Below, in pieces: positions 1 to 5,537 of a stretch of DNA of 5,597 bases. The stretch is from positions 1 to 5,597 of the forward strand of contig JAFDHS010000099.1 in NCBI GenBank assembly GCA_019308655.1, given 5' to 3'. The notes below the pieces were generated by a model. That model was not told the origin of the DNA, made no database searches, and saw only the letters and a list, made by a program, of their open reading frames with translations. Within the stretch, counting starts at the first letter, position 1; every line of letters starts with the position of its first letter. Both the position numbers and the translations under genes were made by a program. This DNA comes from Deltaproteobacteria bacterium. GTDB taxonomy: Bacteria; Desulfobacterota; Desulfobacteria; Desulfobacterales; JAFDHS01.

Positions 1-684
1 ACGATCATGTTCCGCCTTGCCGCTTCGGCCATATATCACCACATGGGCCTATGTGACGAAAACATCGTTGTGGACAGAGCAATGGCCCTGCACAAACTCA
101 TTCGGCTAATCACTTTGGCTACGGCCGGTAACGGATATCTCAACTTCATGGGAAACGAGTTCGGCCATCCTGAATGGATCGATTTTCCCAGACAAGGCAA
201 TGCCTGGTCATACCAACATGCACGGCGCCAGTGGCATCTGATGGATGATCCTGATCTTAAGTATGGTTTTCTTGCATGTTTTGACCGTAATATCATCAAA
301 CTGGCCAAACAATTCAGGCTTCTGGAATTTTCAGGGCCTCATTTTCTGTTTGAAAACTCTGACCAAAAGGTCATCGTATTTGAACGGGCCGACCTGTTGT
401 TCGTCTTCAACTTCCATCCCACCTGCTCCTACAATCACTACACTTTTGAAGCACCGCCGGGGAAATACCGGATGATTCTATGCAGCGATGACCCTGATTA
501 TGGAGGACACGGCCGATTGATTCCCCATCAATCCCATCTGACTATTTGTGATACATCCGTCGGTCGAAAAAGACATTTACTGAGTTTGTATCTTCCAACC
601 CGCACGGCATTCATCCTGGAACAGGTAAAGAACAACAGCAATGAATACGGGATCGACATAAACCGGAAAAGCGAGCTAAAGTGA
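1..684 (+). CDS. glgB: 1,4-alpha-glucan branching enzyme, C-terminal part (5' end outside window)
   Basis: This enzyme forms alpha-1,6 branches in glycogen by cutting and transferring alpha-1,4 glucan chains, and acts in the cytoplasm. The frame is open from base 1 (Thr-Ile before the first Met at 7), so the gene runs in from upstream. Seen: the segment GNGYLNFMGNEFGHPEW (bases 127-177), then DFPRQGN and YQHARRQWHL. This matches the end of the GH13 barrel in the eukaryote-type (human GBE1-like) branching enzymes rather than the E. coli GlgB type. The end of the protein, roughly bases 320-630, matches the all-beta C-terminal domain, with FERADLLFVFNFHP and DDPDYGGHGRL as landmarks. The catalytic Asp, Glu and Asp motifs lie before the window and cannot be checked. 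The last residues (SELK and the TGA stop) are encoded inside the left arm of the inverted repeat at 676-692, so the natural C-terminus may have been altered slightly. Confidence 0.93.
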   Translation, partial: TIMFRLAASAIYHHMGLCDENIVVDRAMALHKLIRLITLATAGNGYLNFMGNEFGHPEWIDFPRQGNAWSYQHARRQWHLMDDPDLKYGFLACFDRNIIKLAKQFRLLEFSGPHFLFENSDQKVIVFERADLLFVFNFHPTCSYNHYTFEAPPGKYRMILCSDDPDYGGHGRLIPHQSHLTICDTSVGRKRHLLSLYLPTRTAFILEQVKNNSNEYGIDINRKSELK

Positions 685-795
685 TCTAAAGTTTGAAGTG
701 AGCTAAAGTTAATGAATCGCTTCGCTCCGTCTTTTTATATAAAATTGACAGAATGCCTCAACTTTAGGCACTTTAGATCACTTTAGTCACTTCAC
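676..795. repeat. Inverted repeat of CTAAAGT / ACTTTAG heptamers
   Basis: Bases 676-692 (CTAAAGTGATCTAAAGT) are an exact 17-base reverse complement of bases 770-786. A second, inner match pairs 703-710 (CTAAAGTT) with 760-767 (AACTTTAG). The arms are made of a heptamer repeated about every ten bases: CTAAAGT at 676, 686 and 703 on the left; ACTTTAG at 761, 770 and 780 on the right, then a degenerate ACTTCAC at 789. The central 711-759 is unpaired and AT-rich. The element lies between two convergent genes and overlaps the stop codon of the branching enzyme. As RNA it could fold into a long stem in either direction and might act as a bidirectional terminator or transcript-end stabiliser. It could equally be a small miniature-transposon-like repeat. 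The repeat itself is directly visible; its role is inferred. Confidence 0.85.
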
Positions 796-807
796 ACTTT
801 TTTTAAT

Positions 808-894
808 TCAGACCTTATCATTTTCGAATATCCATTCTCCAGTCTCCTTGTTTTCTTCCATATCCTGAAATACGTTGGGATATTCTATTTTGCA
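808..894 (-). pseudogene. thyX: Out-of-frame remnant of the thyX C-terminus
   Basis: Just past the thyX stop at 885, a different minus-strand frame reads CK and then IEYPNVFQDMEENKETGEW followed by IFENDKV and a TGA stop at 808-810. From memory, ThyX proteins of this type end in such a segment: a YPN/FPN motif, an acidic stretch, a Trp and a terminal KV. The frame upstream is closed by TGA at 898-900, so this is not an independent gene; there is no start codon or ribosome binding site in front of it. The simplest reading is that it was once the end of thyX and was cut off by a frame-changing deletion near 886-897. Confidence 0.65.
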
Positions 895-1574
895 ACTTCA
901 GCATGTTCCGAAGTTCTCATGGCAATAATATGCCGCCAGGCACGCAGATTGCCCGTCACCATGATGGAGGTTCCCAATCCGATGGGTGCCAATCGCCTGA
1001 ACATGGAAGTCAGCTGTTTTTTAGTTGCAAAGTCATGGATGTTTTCAAAGTCAAAAATCTCTGCGAGTTCTTTTTGCGACCCTTCCAGAAAGTGGACCAC
1101 ATCTTCGAACTTTTGTTTGGCCTGCCTGTTGTCACAAGCAGCTTCGGGGAACCAGAATGATAAATCATCCAATCTCACATATCGCAGGCTCTCCTGACTA
1201 TAGGCCATACCGGCCCGATGTCTCACCAGTTCGTGAGTAAAGACTCTTGAGACGTTACGGCAGATAAATGTCAAATTGACATGCTCGATTATCGACCCAT
1301 GGCCGCTTTTCAGAACATTGCCGATATATTCTTTGTTGCCCTTGCGAACCCGATCCACATTCGGATTAGTCGCTTCCGGTTTGTTCGGATCGTACGGTTG
1401 CCAACTGCGATAGCACATTCTTCCCGCCGCTTCGATCAGATTCTCTCCGTCTGAAACATCAGGGTCTATTCCCCAGTCCGGTGCGCCTATATCGGCAAGA
1501 TAAGCATTGAGACCTTCAGTAACTAAAGCGGTTTTTGCTACAAGGTAGACCTTGGGTTTATCTATCTCTCTCAT
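885..1574 (-). CDS. thyX: FAD-dependent thymidylate synthase ThyX, 3' end apparently frameshifted
   Basis: ThyX methylates dUMP to dTMP using methylene-tetrahydrofolate, with FAD and NADPH as reductants, and replaces the unrelated ThyA. The 229-residue frame shows the signature RHRAGMAYSQESLRY (residues 118-132), preceded by HGSIIEHVNLTF (92-103) and FTHEL. Near the end it has NLRAWRHIIAMRTS (209-222), the substrate-binding region. The start is an ATG with GGAG six bases upstream (1581-1584), 23 bases after the hisG stop, so it is probably co-transcribed with hisG. The frame ends abruptly after HAEVAK. Relatives continue with an EIR-containing helix and a YPN tail; the tail is present here out of frame (808-894). 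By comparison with remembered family sequences about a dozen residues are also missing. The product may be inactive, or the break could be a sequencing or assembly error. Confidence 0.92.
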   Translation of the reverse strand: MREIDKPKVYLVAKTALVTEGLNAYLADIGAPDWGIDPDVSDGENLIEAAGRMCYRSWQPYDPNKPEATNPNVDRVRKGNKEYIGNVLKSGHGSIIEHVNLTFICRNVSRVFTHELVRHRAGMAYSQESLRYVRLDDLSFWFPEAACDNRQAKQKFEDVVHFLEGSQKELAEIFDFENIHDFATKKQLTSMFRRLAPIGLGTSIMVTGNLRAWRHIIAMRTSEHAEVAK

Positions 1575-1580
1575 TTATTT

Positions 1581-1584
1581 CTCC
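1581..1584 (-). promoter_or_regulatory. Ribosome binding site of thyX
   Basis: The minus strand reads GGAG six bases before the ATG at 1574. The spacing is ideal and supports this start over later in-frame codons. Confidence 0.7.
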
Positions 1585-1597
1585 ATAAAACGTTTAT

Positions 1598-2446
1598 CTA
1601 TATTCTACAGGTCCGAATATCCGTCACGATTATTCCCTTGGCATTTATTCGGGTCAATTCGTCCATAATCCGGTTAATGTCCCTTTTCCTGCCCATGGCT
1701 TTCACGGCTACCCACCCTTTTTTACTTAGAGGGGCAATGGTCGGAGATTCAATTCCAGGAGTAATTTCACATGCATCTTTTAAAATTTCCTCCGAAATAT
1801 CATATTCGATGATGACATATTTACGGGCCACCACGATTCCCCGAAGCCGTTCCAAAAACAGTTTTGCCCCATTATTTGCGGTTATTTTATGGCTTCGTGC
1901 GATCAGGACCGCTTCGGATTTCAAAATCGACTCACCGACCGTCTTCAAACCGGCCTGCTTCATTGTTTTTCCGGTCTGCACAACATCGGCAATCACATCG
2001 GCCACACCCAGACGAATAGAAATTTCAACCGCCCCATCTAAACGGATGACTTCAGATTCAATATTCCGGCGTTTCAGGTCTCTTAAAACCAGATCAGGAT
2101 AAGATGTGGCAATACGAAGATCTGAAAAAGCCTCCGGCGTCAAAGAACTCTCTTTGGGAACGGCATAATAAAAATCGGATTTGCCGAAGCCGAGCGAAAG
2201 CAGTTCCACAACATCCGGCTCGCTATCCATAGCCAGATCACGCCCTGTCATCCCCAGATCCAGGACTCCGTTGCTTACATAGACTGCAATATCCCGCGGC
2301 CGCAAAAAAACGAATTCCACGTCATTCTCCCTGTCGCAGACAATCAGTTCCCGTGCGTAACGCCGGCAGCTGTAGCCGGCATCCCGAACCAGTTGAACCG
2401 CATCTTCGGAAAGGGACCCTTTATTAGGAAGAGCAATTTTCAACAT
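1598..2446 (-). CDS. hisG: ATP phosphoribosyltransferase, long form (HisG)
   Basis: HisG catalyses the first, feedback-regulated step of histidine synthesis: PRPP plus ATP gives phosphoribosyl-ATP and pyrophosphate. Seen in the 282 residues: an N-terminal MLKIALPNKGSLSED, FLRPRDIAVYV (47-57), GMTGRDL (65-71), and the PRPP-binding loop DVIADVVQTGKT (150-161). A C-terminal segment from about residue 205 to 282 with ITPGIESPTIAPL, GWVAVKAMG and RDINRIMDEL is the ACT-like regulatory domain that binds histidine. Its presence makes this the long, self-sufficient hexameric type, which does not need HisZ. The sequence strongly recalls the mycobacterial protein, including the -DIRxCR- end. The start is supported by AAGGA eight bases upstream (2455-2459). 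It lies 50 bases after hisE and 23 before thyX on the same strand. No part appears broken. Confidence 0.96.
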   Translation of the reverse strand: MLKIALPNKGSLSEDAVQLVRDAGYSCRRYARELIVCDRENDVEFVFLRPRDIAVYVSNGVLDLGMTGRDLAMDSEPDVVELLSLGFGKSDFYYAVPKESSLTPEAFSDLRIATSYPDLVLRDLKRRNIESEVIRLDGAVEISIRLGVADVIADVVQTGKTMKQAGLKTVGESILKSEAVLIARSHKITANNGAKLFLERLRGIVVARKYVIIEYDISEEILKDACEITPGIESPTIAPLSKKGWVAVKAMGRKRDINRIMDELTRINAKGIIVTDIRTCRI

Positions 2447-2454
2447 GAAAATAA

Positions 2455-2459
2455 TCCTT
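2455..2459 (-). promoter_or_regulatory. Ribosome binding site of hisG
   Basis: The minus strand carries AAGGA, eight bases before the hisG ATG at 2446. It fixes the start and gives a protein beginning at the conserved LKIALPNKG. Confidence 0.65.
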
Positions 2460-2496
2460 GTTACAGGTTTTAAAAAAGTCTTAGGAATGCTTTAGA

Positions 2497-2760
2497 TTAA
2501 AGATATTTATATATATCCTCCAGATTCAGATCACAGGCAAGCATCATCACCTGAACGTGATATAAAAGTTGAGAAATTTCCTCGGCCGTTCTCTCACGAC
2601 CTTCATATTCGGCAGCCATCCATACTTCACCGGCTTCCTCAATAATCTTCTTGCCGATAAAGTGTTTGCCCTGCTCCAATTCCTTGACAGTGCCCGATCC
2701 GGGATCTCTGGTTGCCGCCCTGTGCTGCAACTGTGCAAACAACTCTTCAAATCGTTTCAT
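2497..2760 (-). CDS. hisE: Phosphoribosyl-ATP pyrophosphatase (HisE)
   Basis: HisE hydrolyses phosphoribosyl-ATP to phosphoribosyl-AMP and pyrophosphate, the second step of histidine synthesis, and so directly uses the HisG product. The 87-residue protein is a stand-alone HisE, not fused to HisI. It is a MazG-type all-alpha protein: the helix KKIIEEAGEVWMAAE (37-51) holds the metal-binding glutamates E41, E42 and E45, followed by EEISQLLYHVQVMMLA (60-75) and the end LEDIYKYL. The EISQ form, where many HisE proteins have an Asp at the Gln position, is the form I recall from actinobacterial HisE. An in-frame stop at 2773-2775 limits the start, and the ATG at 2760 gives the usual family N-terminus. 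There is only a weak purine run (AAGAGA) upstream, further away than usual, so translation initiation may be poor or depend on the upstream gene. Confidence 0.95.
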   Translation of the reverse strand: MKRFEELFAQLQHRAATRDPGSGTVKELEQGKHFIGKKIIEEAGEVWMAAEYEGRERTAEEISQLLYHVQVMMLACDLNLEDIYKYL

Positions 2761-2827
2761 AATAGCGGTTTTTTAATCTCTTAATCCTGAGAGTCTGTTT
2801 AAAAACTGATGAATCCGAACTCTTATA

Positions 2828-3439
2828 TCAAGATAGATGTCTTTGTAATTTCTGGAAAAACGTCTCCTTGTTCATATATAACATGGTTTGAATACCCTTG
2901 GTTCTCGCCCGCTTAAGATTAGGAACATGGTCGTCAATAAATAAAACACTTTCCGGCATGACATTCATGCTCTTAAGTGCATAATCAAAAATAGCCGGGT
3001 CTTTCTTTGTCTCTCCCAAATGATAGGAATTGAACACATAATCAAAAAAATGAAAAAAATCGTCCCGCCCGTTCAATTCATCAAGCCAGTGGGTCTGATC
3101 ACTTAAGATGCCTATTTTAAAGCCTTTTTCTTTCAATTCAGATGCAATTTCCAGCATCCACGGACGTAAGACAAAACGAGACAAAATCTCATCTTTCAGT
3201 TCCTCGTTTGTTCCTCGGATACCGGTCTCTAAGCGCAGGGCGGCCCAAAAAGCATCTTCTTTAACCCTCCCGGAAGTGAATCCGAGTTCATAGACCATAT
3301 CAAAAGCGGTCTTAATCAACTCTTCAGGGTTCAGGTTGTTTTTCTCTGCAATAGCAAGAATACCCCCCTTGAATCCTTCCTCAGCCAAAACACCGCCAAA
3401 ATCAAATAGTATTACTTTGATGTCAGGGATATCTGTCAT
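2828..3439 (-). CDS. HAD-superfamily hydrolase, subfamily IA-like
   Basis: Haloacid dehalogenase-fold proteins mostly remove phosphate from small metabolites through an aspartyl-phosphate intermediate; the substrate here cannot be told. All four HAD motifs can be seen in the 203 residues. Motif I is ILFDFGGVL, with the nucleophile D13. Motif II is ILSDQ, with S113. Motif III is GETKKDPAIF, with K145. Motif IV is VLFIDDH, with D169 and D170. A helical cap, about residues 19-90, sits between motifs I and II, as in subfamily IA. The residue two after the nucleophile is Gly (D-F-G) instead of the usual acid/base Asp, a form known from the YihX and epoxide-hydrolase-N-terminal-like group. Motif III has KK in place of the common KP. 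The ATG has AAAGGAAA about ten bases upstream (3448-3455). It is the first gene of the minus-strand block, 67 bases before hisE. A link to histidine synthesis, such as a histidinol-phosphate phosphatase, is possible but not shown. Confidence 0.88.
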   Translation of the reverse strand: MTDIPDIKVILFDFGGVLAEEGFKGGILAIAEKNNLNPEELIKTAFDMVYELGFTSGRVKEDAFWAALRLETGIRGTNEELKDEILSRFVLRPWMLEIASELKEKGFKIGILSDQTHWLDELNGRDDFFHFFDYVFNSYHLGETKKDPAIFDYALKSMNVMPESVLFIDDHVPNLKRARTKGIQTMLYMNKETFFQKLQRHLS

Positions 3440-3595
3440 AATCTATCTTTCCTTTCTATCGTGTGAAGCCATAAAGCGTTTTTAAAAAGATGAAACTTTT
3501 AACATACAAAATGTAAAAAACGCAACGCTCTTTCTTTTTTTTTACGCCATTGACGCTTGTCAAAGCATATTTCATCTGATAATAATTCGTACACT
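3440..3595. other. Divergent intergenic region between the HAD gene and maf
   Basis: This 156-base, AT-rich stretch separates two divergent genes and must hold promoters for both blocks. It contains a T-tract (3531-3543) and a weak 8-base inverted repeat, GCGTTTTT at 3476-3483 with AAAAACGC at 3516-3523. On the minus strand I find no convincing -35/-10 pair for the HAD gene. No small gene is supported here. Confidence 0.6.
3557..3583 (+). promoter_or_regulatory. Candidate promoter of maf
   Basis: TTGTCA (3557-3562) resembles a -35 box, and GATAAT (3578-3583) resembles a -10 box with a 15-base spacer, which is short; an overlapping TAATAA at 3580 would give 17. Transcription would begin about 3590, only a few bases before the ATG at 3596. 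This agrees with the lack of a ribosome binding site there. It is a weak prediction from consensus matching only. Confidence 0.3.
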
Positions 3596-4198
3596 ATGCA
3601 AAAATCATGTAACAAGCCGTTTTTAATTCTTGCTTCAACATCACCCAGAAGAGCATATCTTCTTAAGCAGGCCGGGCTTAAATTTTCCGTTATTCCAAGC
3701 AATGTTGATGAAACATCCATACCTGTTTCATCGCCTGAAACATATGTAAGAACCTTGTCTGAGGCCAAAGCGGATGACGTATCAAAAAAACACCCTGAAA
3801 GCTGGGTTATTGGAGCCGATACCATCGTCCTGATAGACGGCACTATGCTGGGTAAACCAGGTTCAAGGCAAGAAGCCCGATCCATGTTAAAACGCCTTAA
3901 CGGCAGAGTTCACAAGGTACTTACAAGTTACTCCATATATTGCAAAGCCAGCAAACATTTTTTTTCCGAAACCATTACCACGGAAGTCCTTTTTAAAAAA
4001 CTGTCAGATGAAGAAATCGAGTGGTACATCCATACAAATGAGCCCTTTGATAAAGCAGGGGCCTATGCCATTCAGGGTTTAGGCACTTTCCTCGTAAAAA
4101 GCATCAACGGTTCTTACACGAATGTTGTGGGACTTCCTGTCTGTGAAGTCATCGAACATCTTATAAATGAGAGCGTAATATCCATTCAAAATAAATAA
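3596..4198 (+). CDS. maf: Maf family nucleoside triphosphate pyrophosphatase (probable dTTP/UTP type)
   Basis: Maf proteins hydrolyse NTPs to NMP and pyrophosphate, with activity on dTTP, UTP and modified pyrimidine nucleotides. They have been linked to nucleotide-pool cleaning and to septum and division control. Seen in 200 residues: FLILASTSPRRAYLL (9-23), the substrate loop; IGADTIV (72-78) with D75; LGKP (85-88); GRVHKVLTS (103-111); and DKAGAYAIQGLG (153-164), followed by INGSYTNVVGLPV. The DKAGAYxIQG form points to the YhdE/B. subtilis Maf branch rather than the YceF (m7GTP) branch. I choose the ATG at 3596 because the protein then starts a few residues before LASTSPRR, as usual. A TTG at 3557 would add 13 residues but overlaps the candidate promoter. 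No clear ribosome binding site precedes either. yggS follows 98 bases later on the same strand. Confidence 0.94.
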   Translation: MQKSCNKPFLILASTSPRRAYLLKQAGLKFSVIPSNVDETSIPVSSPETYVRTLSEAKADDVSKKHPESWVIGADTIVLIDGTMLGKPGSRQEARSMLKRLNGRVHKVLTSYSIYCKASKHFFSETITTEVLFKKLSDEEIEWYIHTNEPFDKAGAYAIQGLGTFLVKSINGSYTNVVGLPVCEVIEHLINESVISIQNK

Positions 4199-4239
4199 TC
4201 GCGAAAAATTATCAAGAAAGAATTCTTTAAAGTTGAAAA

Positions 4240-4288
4240 GTAGTCAGCTACCCAAAGCTAAAGCATTTGGGTTTCACGGCCTAAAGGC
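4240..4288 (+). repeat. Stem-loop cluster resembling an IS200/IS605-type end
   Basis: Three hairpins follow one another. GTAG (4240-4243) pairs with CTAC (4248-4251). CCCAAA (4251-4256) pairs with TTTGGG (4266-4271), and within it GC-TAAA-GC forms an inner stem that leaves one unpaired A. GCC (4279-4281) pairs with GGC (4286-4288) around another TAAA loop. The context GTCAGCTACCC, hairpin, GGGTTTC resembles, from memory, the subterminal hairpins of IS200/IS605 and TnpB-only elements, which start with GTCAACTACCC and have an unpaired base in the stem. No transposase gene is present, so at most this is a solo end or relic. The alternative is a leader structure controlling yggS. The hairpins are certain as sequence; their origin is not. 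Confidence 0.45.
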
Positions 4289-4289
4289 G
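4283..4289 (+). promoter_or_regulatory. Putative ribosome binding site of yggS, inside a small hairpin
   Basis: AAAGGCG lies about eight bases before the ATG at 4297 and is the only purine-rich candidate. Its GGC pairs with GCC at 4279-4281, so folding could partly hide it. Confidence 0.4.
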
Positions 4290-4296
4290 AAAATTT

Positions 4297-5010
4297 ATGA
4301 ATGTTATGCAACCGGGTATTTCGGAAGTTGAAAACAACCTGAAAACGATAAACATGCGCATTAAACAGGCGGCTGCTTCCTGCGGACGGAACCCTGAAAC
4401 GGTCAAATTGTTAGCTGTCAGCAAAATCGTATCTGCAGATAGAATCAAACAAGCAATACATGCAGGTGTTACCCGTCTTGGTGAAAGTTATATTCAGGAA
4501 GCCCGTGAAAAAATTAAAATCCTGGCAGATCACCCTGTAACGTGGCATTTTATCGGCCATTTACAGACCAACAAGGCAAAATATGCCGTCAGGCTTTTTG
4601 ATCTGATTCATTCGGTGGATTCTCTTAACCTGGCCCATGAATTGAACAAACAGGCAAAAAAAATAAATAAAACCCAAAATATTCTTATTCAGGTAAATAC
4701 GGGTATGGAGCCGACAAAATCAGGGGTCTCCATTCCGGATGCACGAAACCTGATAAAGGAAGTAAGCCTTCTTGAAAACCTTTCTATCAAAGGCCTTATG
4801 ACCATGCCTCCTTTTTTCAATGATCCGGAAAAAGTCAGGCCGTATTTTTCAGCCCTTCGTGAGTTAGGCGACAGCATAAAAAAAGAATCCATACCCAATG
4901 TCGTTATGGATGAACTTTCAATGGGTATGACCGGTGATTTTGAAGCTGCCATAAAGGAAGGTGCAACAATAGTGAGAATCGGAACGGCAATTTTCGGGAA
5001 AAGAGATTGA
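4297..5010 (+). CDS. yggS: YggS/PROSC family pyridoxal phosphate homeostasis protein
   Basis: This cytosolic PLP-binding protein has no known catalytic activity; it keeps free pyridoxal phosphate low and affects amino-acid pools. It is a single-domain fold-type III (alanine-racemase-like) TIM barrel. Seen in 237 residues: LLAVSK (38-43), with K43 as the expected PLP Schiff-base lysine; RLGESYIQEA (60-69), usually FGENYVQE; WHFIGHLQTNKAKY (83-96); IHSVDS (104-109); ILIQVNTGMEPTKSGV (129-144); GLMTMPP (166-172); and ELSMGMTGDFEAAIKEGATIVRIGTAIFG (206-234), the phosphate-binding end. The ATG at 4297 is preferred; a second in-frame ATG at 4306 would shorten it by three residues. The TGA stop shares bases with the queH start, so the two are translationally coupled. 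Length is normal and the frame is intact. Confidence 0.95.
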   Translation: MNVMQPGISEVENNLKTINMRIKQAAASCGRNPETVKLLAVSKIVSADRIKQAIHAGVTRLGESYIQEAREKIKILADHPVTWHFIGHLQTNKAKYAVRLFDLIHSVDSLNLAHELNKQAKKINKTQNILIQVNTGMEPTKSGVSIPDARNLIKEVSLLENLSIKGLMTMPPFFNDPEKVRPYFSALRELGDSIKKESIPNVVMDELSMGMTGDFEAAIKEGATIVRIGTAIFGKRD

Positions 5011-5537
5011 AGATTCTGCTTCATATATGCTGCGGCCCATGTGCGATATACCCGCTTAAGGTTCTTAAAACCAAAGGGTTGGATGTAATGGGTTTTTATT
5101 ACAGACATAACATTCACCCCTTTACCGAGTGTGTGAAACGGCAGGAGACCCTTCGGTCTTATGCCGAAAGCATTAACCTGCCCGTCATTTATCAGGAAGG
5201 TTATGATCTGGAAGGTTTTCTGCAAAAAATGATATTCAGAGAATCAAAGCGATGCTCTGTTTGCTATCATGAACGCCTCAGATCAACTGCCCTGATCGCA
5301 AAACGCGGCAAATTCAATTATTTTTCAACGACCCTGTTGTACAGTAAATTTCAAAAGCATGACATGATAAGGTCCATGGGTGAATCAATCGGCAAATCCG
5401 TGGGCGTTCCATTTTATTATCATGATTTCCGTGAAGGTTGGAAAGAGGGGATCGAAGAATCAAAACGTCTTGAAATGTATCGCCAGCAGTACTGCGGATG
5501 TATTTACAGTGAAAAGGAGAGATTTTTTAAAACATAG
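5007..5537 (+). CDS. queH: Epoxyqueuosine reductase QueH
   Basis: QueH (formerly DUF208) reduces epoxyqueuosine to queuosine in the wobble position of GUN-anticodon tRNAs. It is a non-homologous replacement of the cobalamin-dependent QueG and uses an iron-sulfur cluster. Seen in 176 residues: LLHICCGPC (4-12) with C8, C9 and C12; HNIHPFTECVKRQETL (34-49), usually NPNIHP; RCSVCYHERL (82-91) with C83 and C86; FSTTLLYSKFQ (106-116); and GWKEGIEESKRLEMYRQQYCGC (144-165) with C163 and C165. All the conserved cysteines I expect are present. The start is TTG at 5007, read in the overlap TTGA with the yggS stop (5008-5010). The protein then begins exactly at the conserved KILLHICCGPC, and GGGAAAAGAG lies upstream (4996-5005), inside yggS. 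An earlier start is not needed. Confidence 0.95.
   Translation: MKILLHICCGPCAIYPLKVLKTKGLDVMGFYYRHNIHPFTECVKRQETLRSYAESINLPVIYQEGYDLEGFLQKMIFRESKRCSVCYHERLRSTALIAKRGKFNYFSTTLLYSKFQKHDMIRSMGESIGKSVGVPFYYHDFREGWKEGIEESKRLEMYRQQYCGCIYSEKERFFKT

Noticed and set aside
1206..1221. The ThyX signature here has eight residues between RHR and the later Ser instead of seven.
   Set aside because: This spacing variation is known in the family and does not suggest a new enzyme.
1638..2102. A long open frame on the plus strand opposite hisG.
   Set aside because: It lies wholly antisense to a well-supported gene, has no recognisable motif and no ribosome binding site of note.
2558..2581. HisE has Gln in EISQ where many members have Asp.
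   Set aside because: As I recall, actinobacterial HisE proteins have the same EISQ segment, so it is a subgroup trait and not a lost residue.
3499..3885. A minus-strand open frame over the start of maf.
   Set aside because: It overlaps the conserved Maf motifs in antisense and crosses the divergent promoter region; it is a shadow frame.
4217..4228. Perfect palindrome AAAGAATTCTTT after maf.
   Set aside because: It is AT-rich, has no loop and no following T-run, so it is not a convincing terminator or operator.
4240..4262. CAGCTACCC near a queuosine gene recalls the AGCUACACCC part of preQ1-I riboswitches.
   Set aside because: The required flanking stem and the A-rich tail that pairs back are absent, and the CCCAAA/TTTGGG hairpin occupies the space. 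queH also lies more than 700 bases downstream.
4272..4290. CACGGCCTAAAGG resembles a piece of cyclic-di-GMP (GEMM) riboswitches.
   Set aside because: The conserved GGGACGCAAAGCC core and the paired helices are not present.
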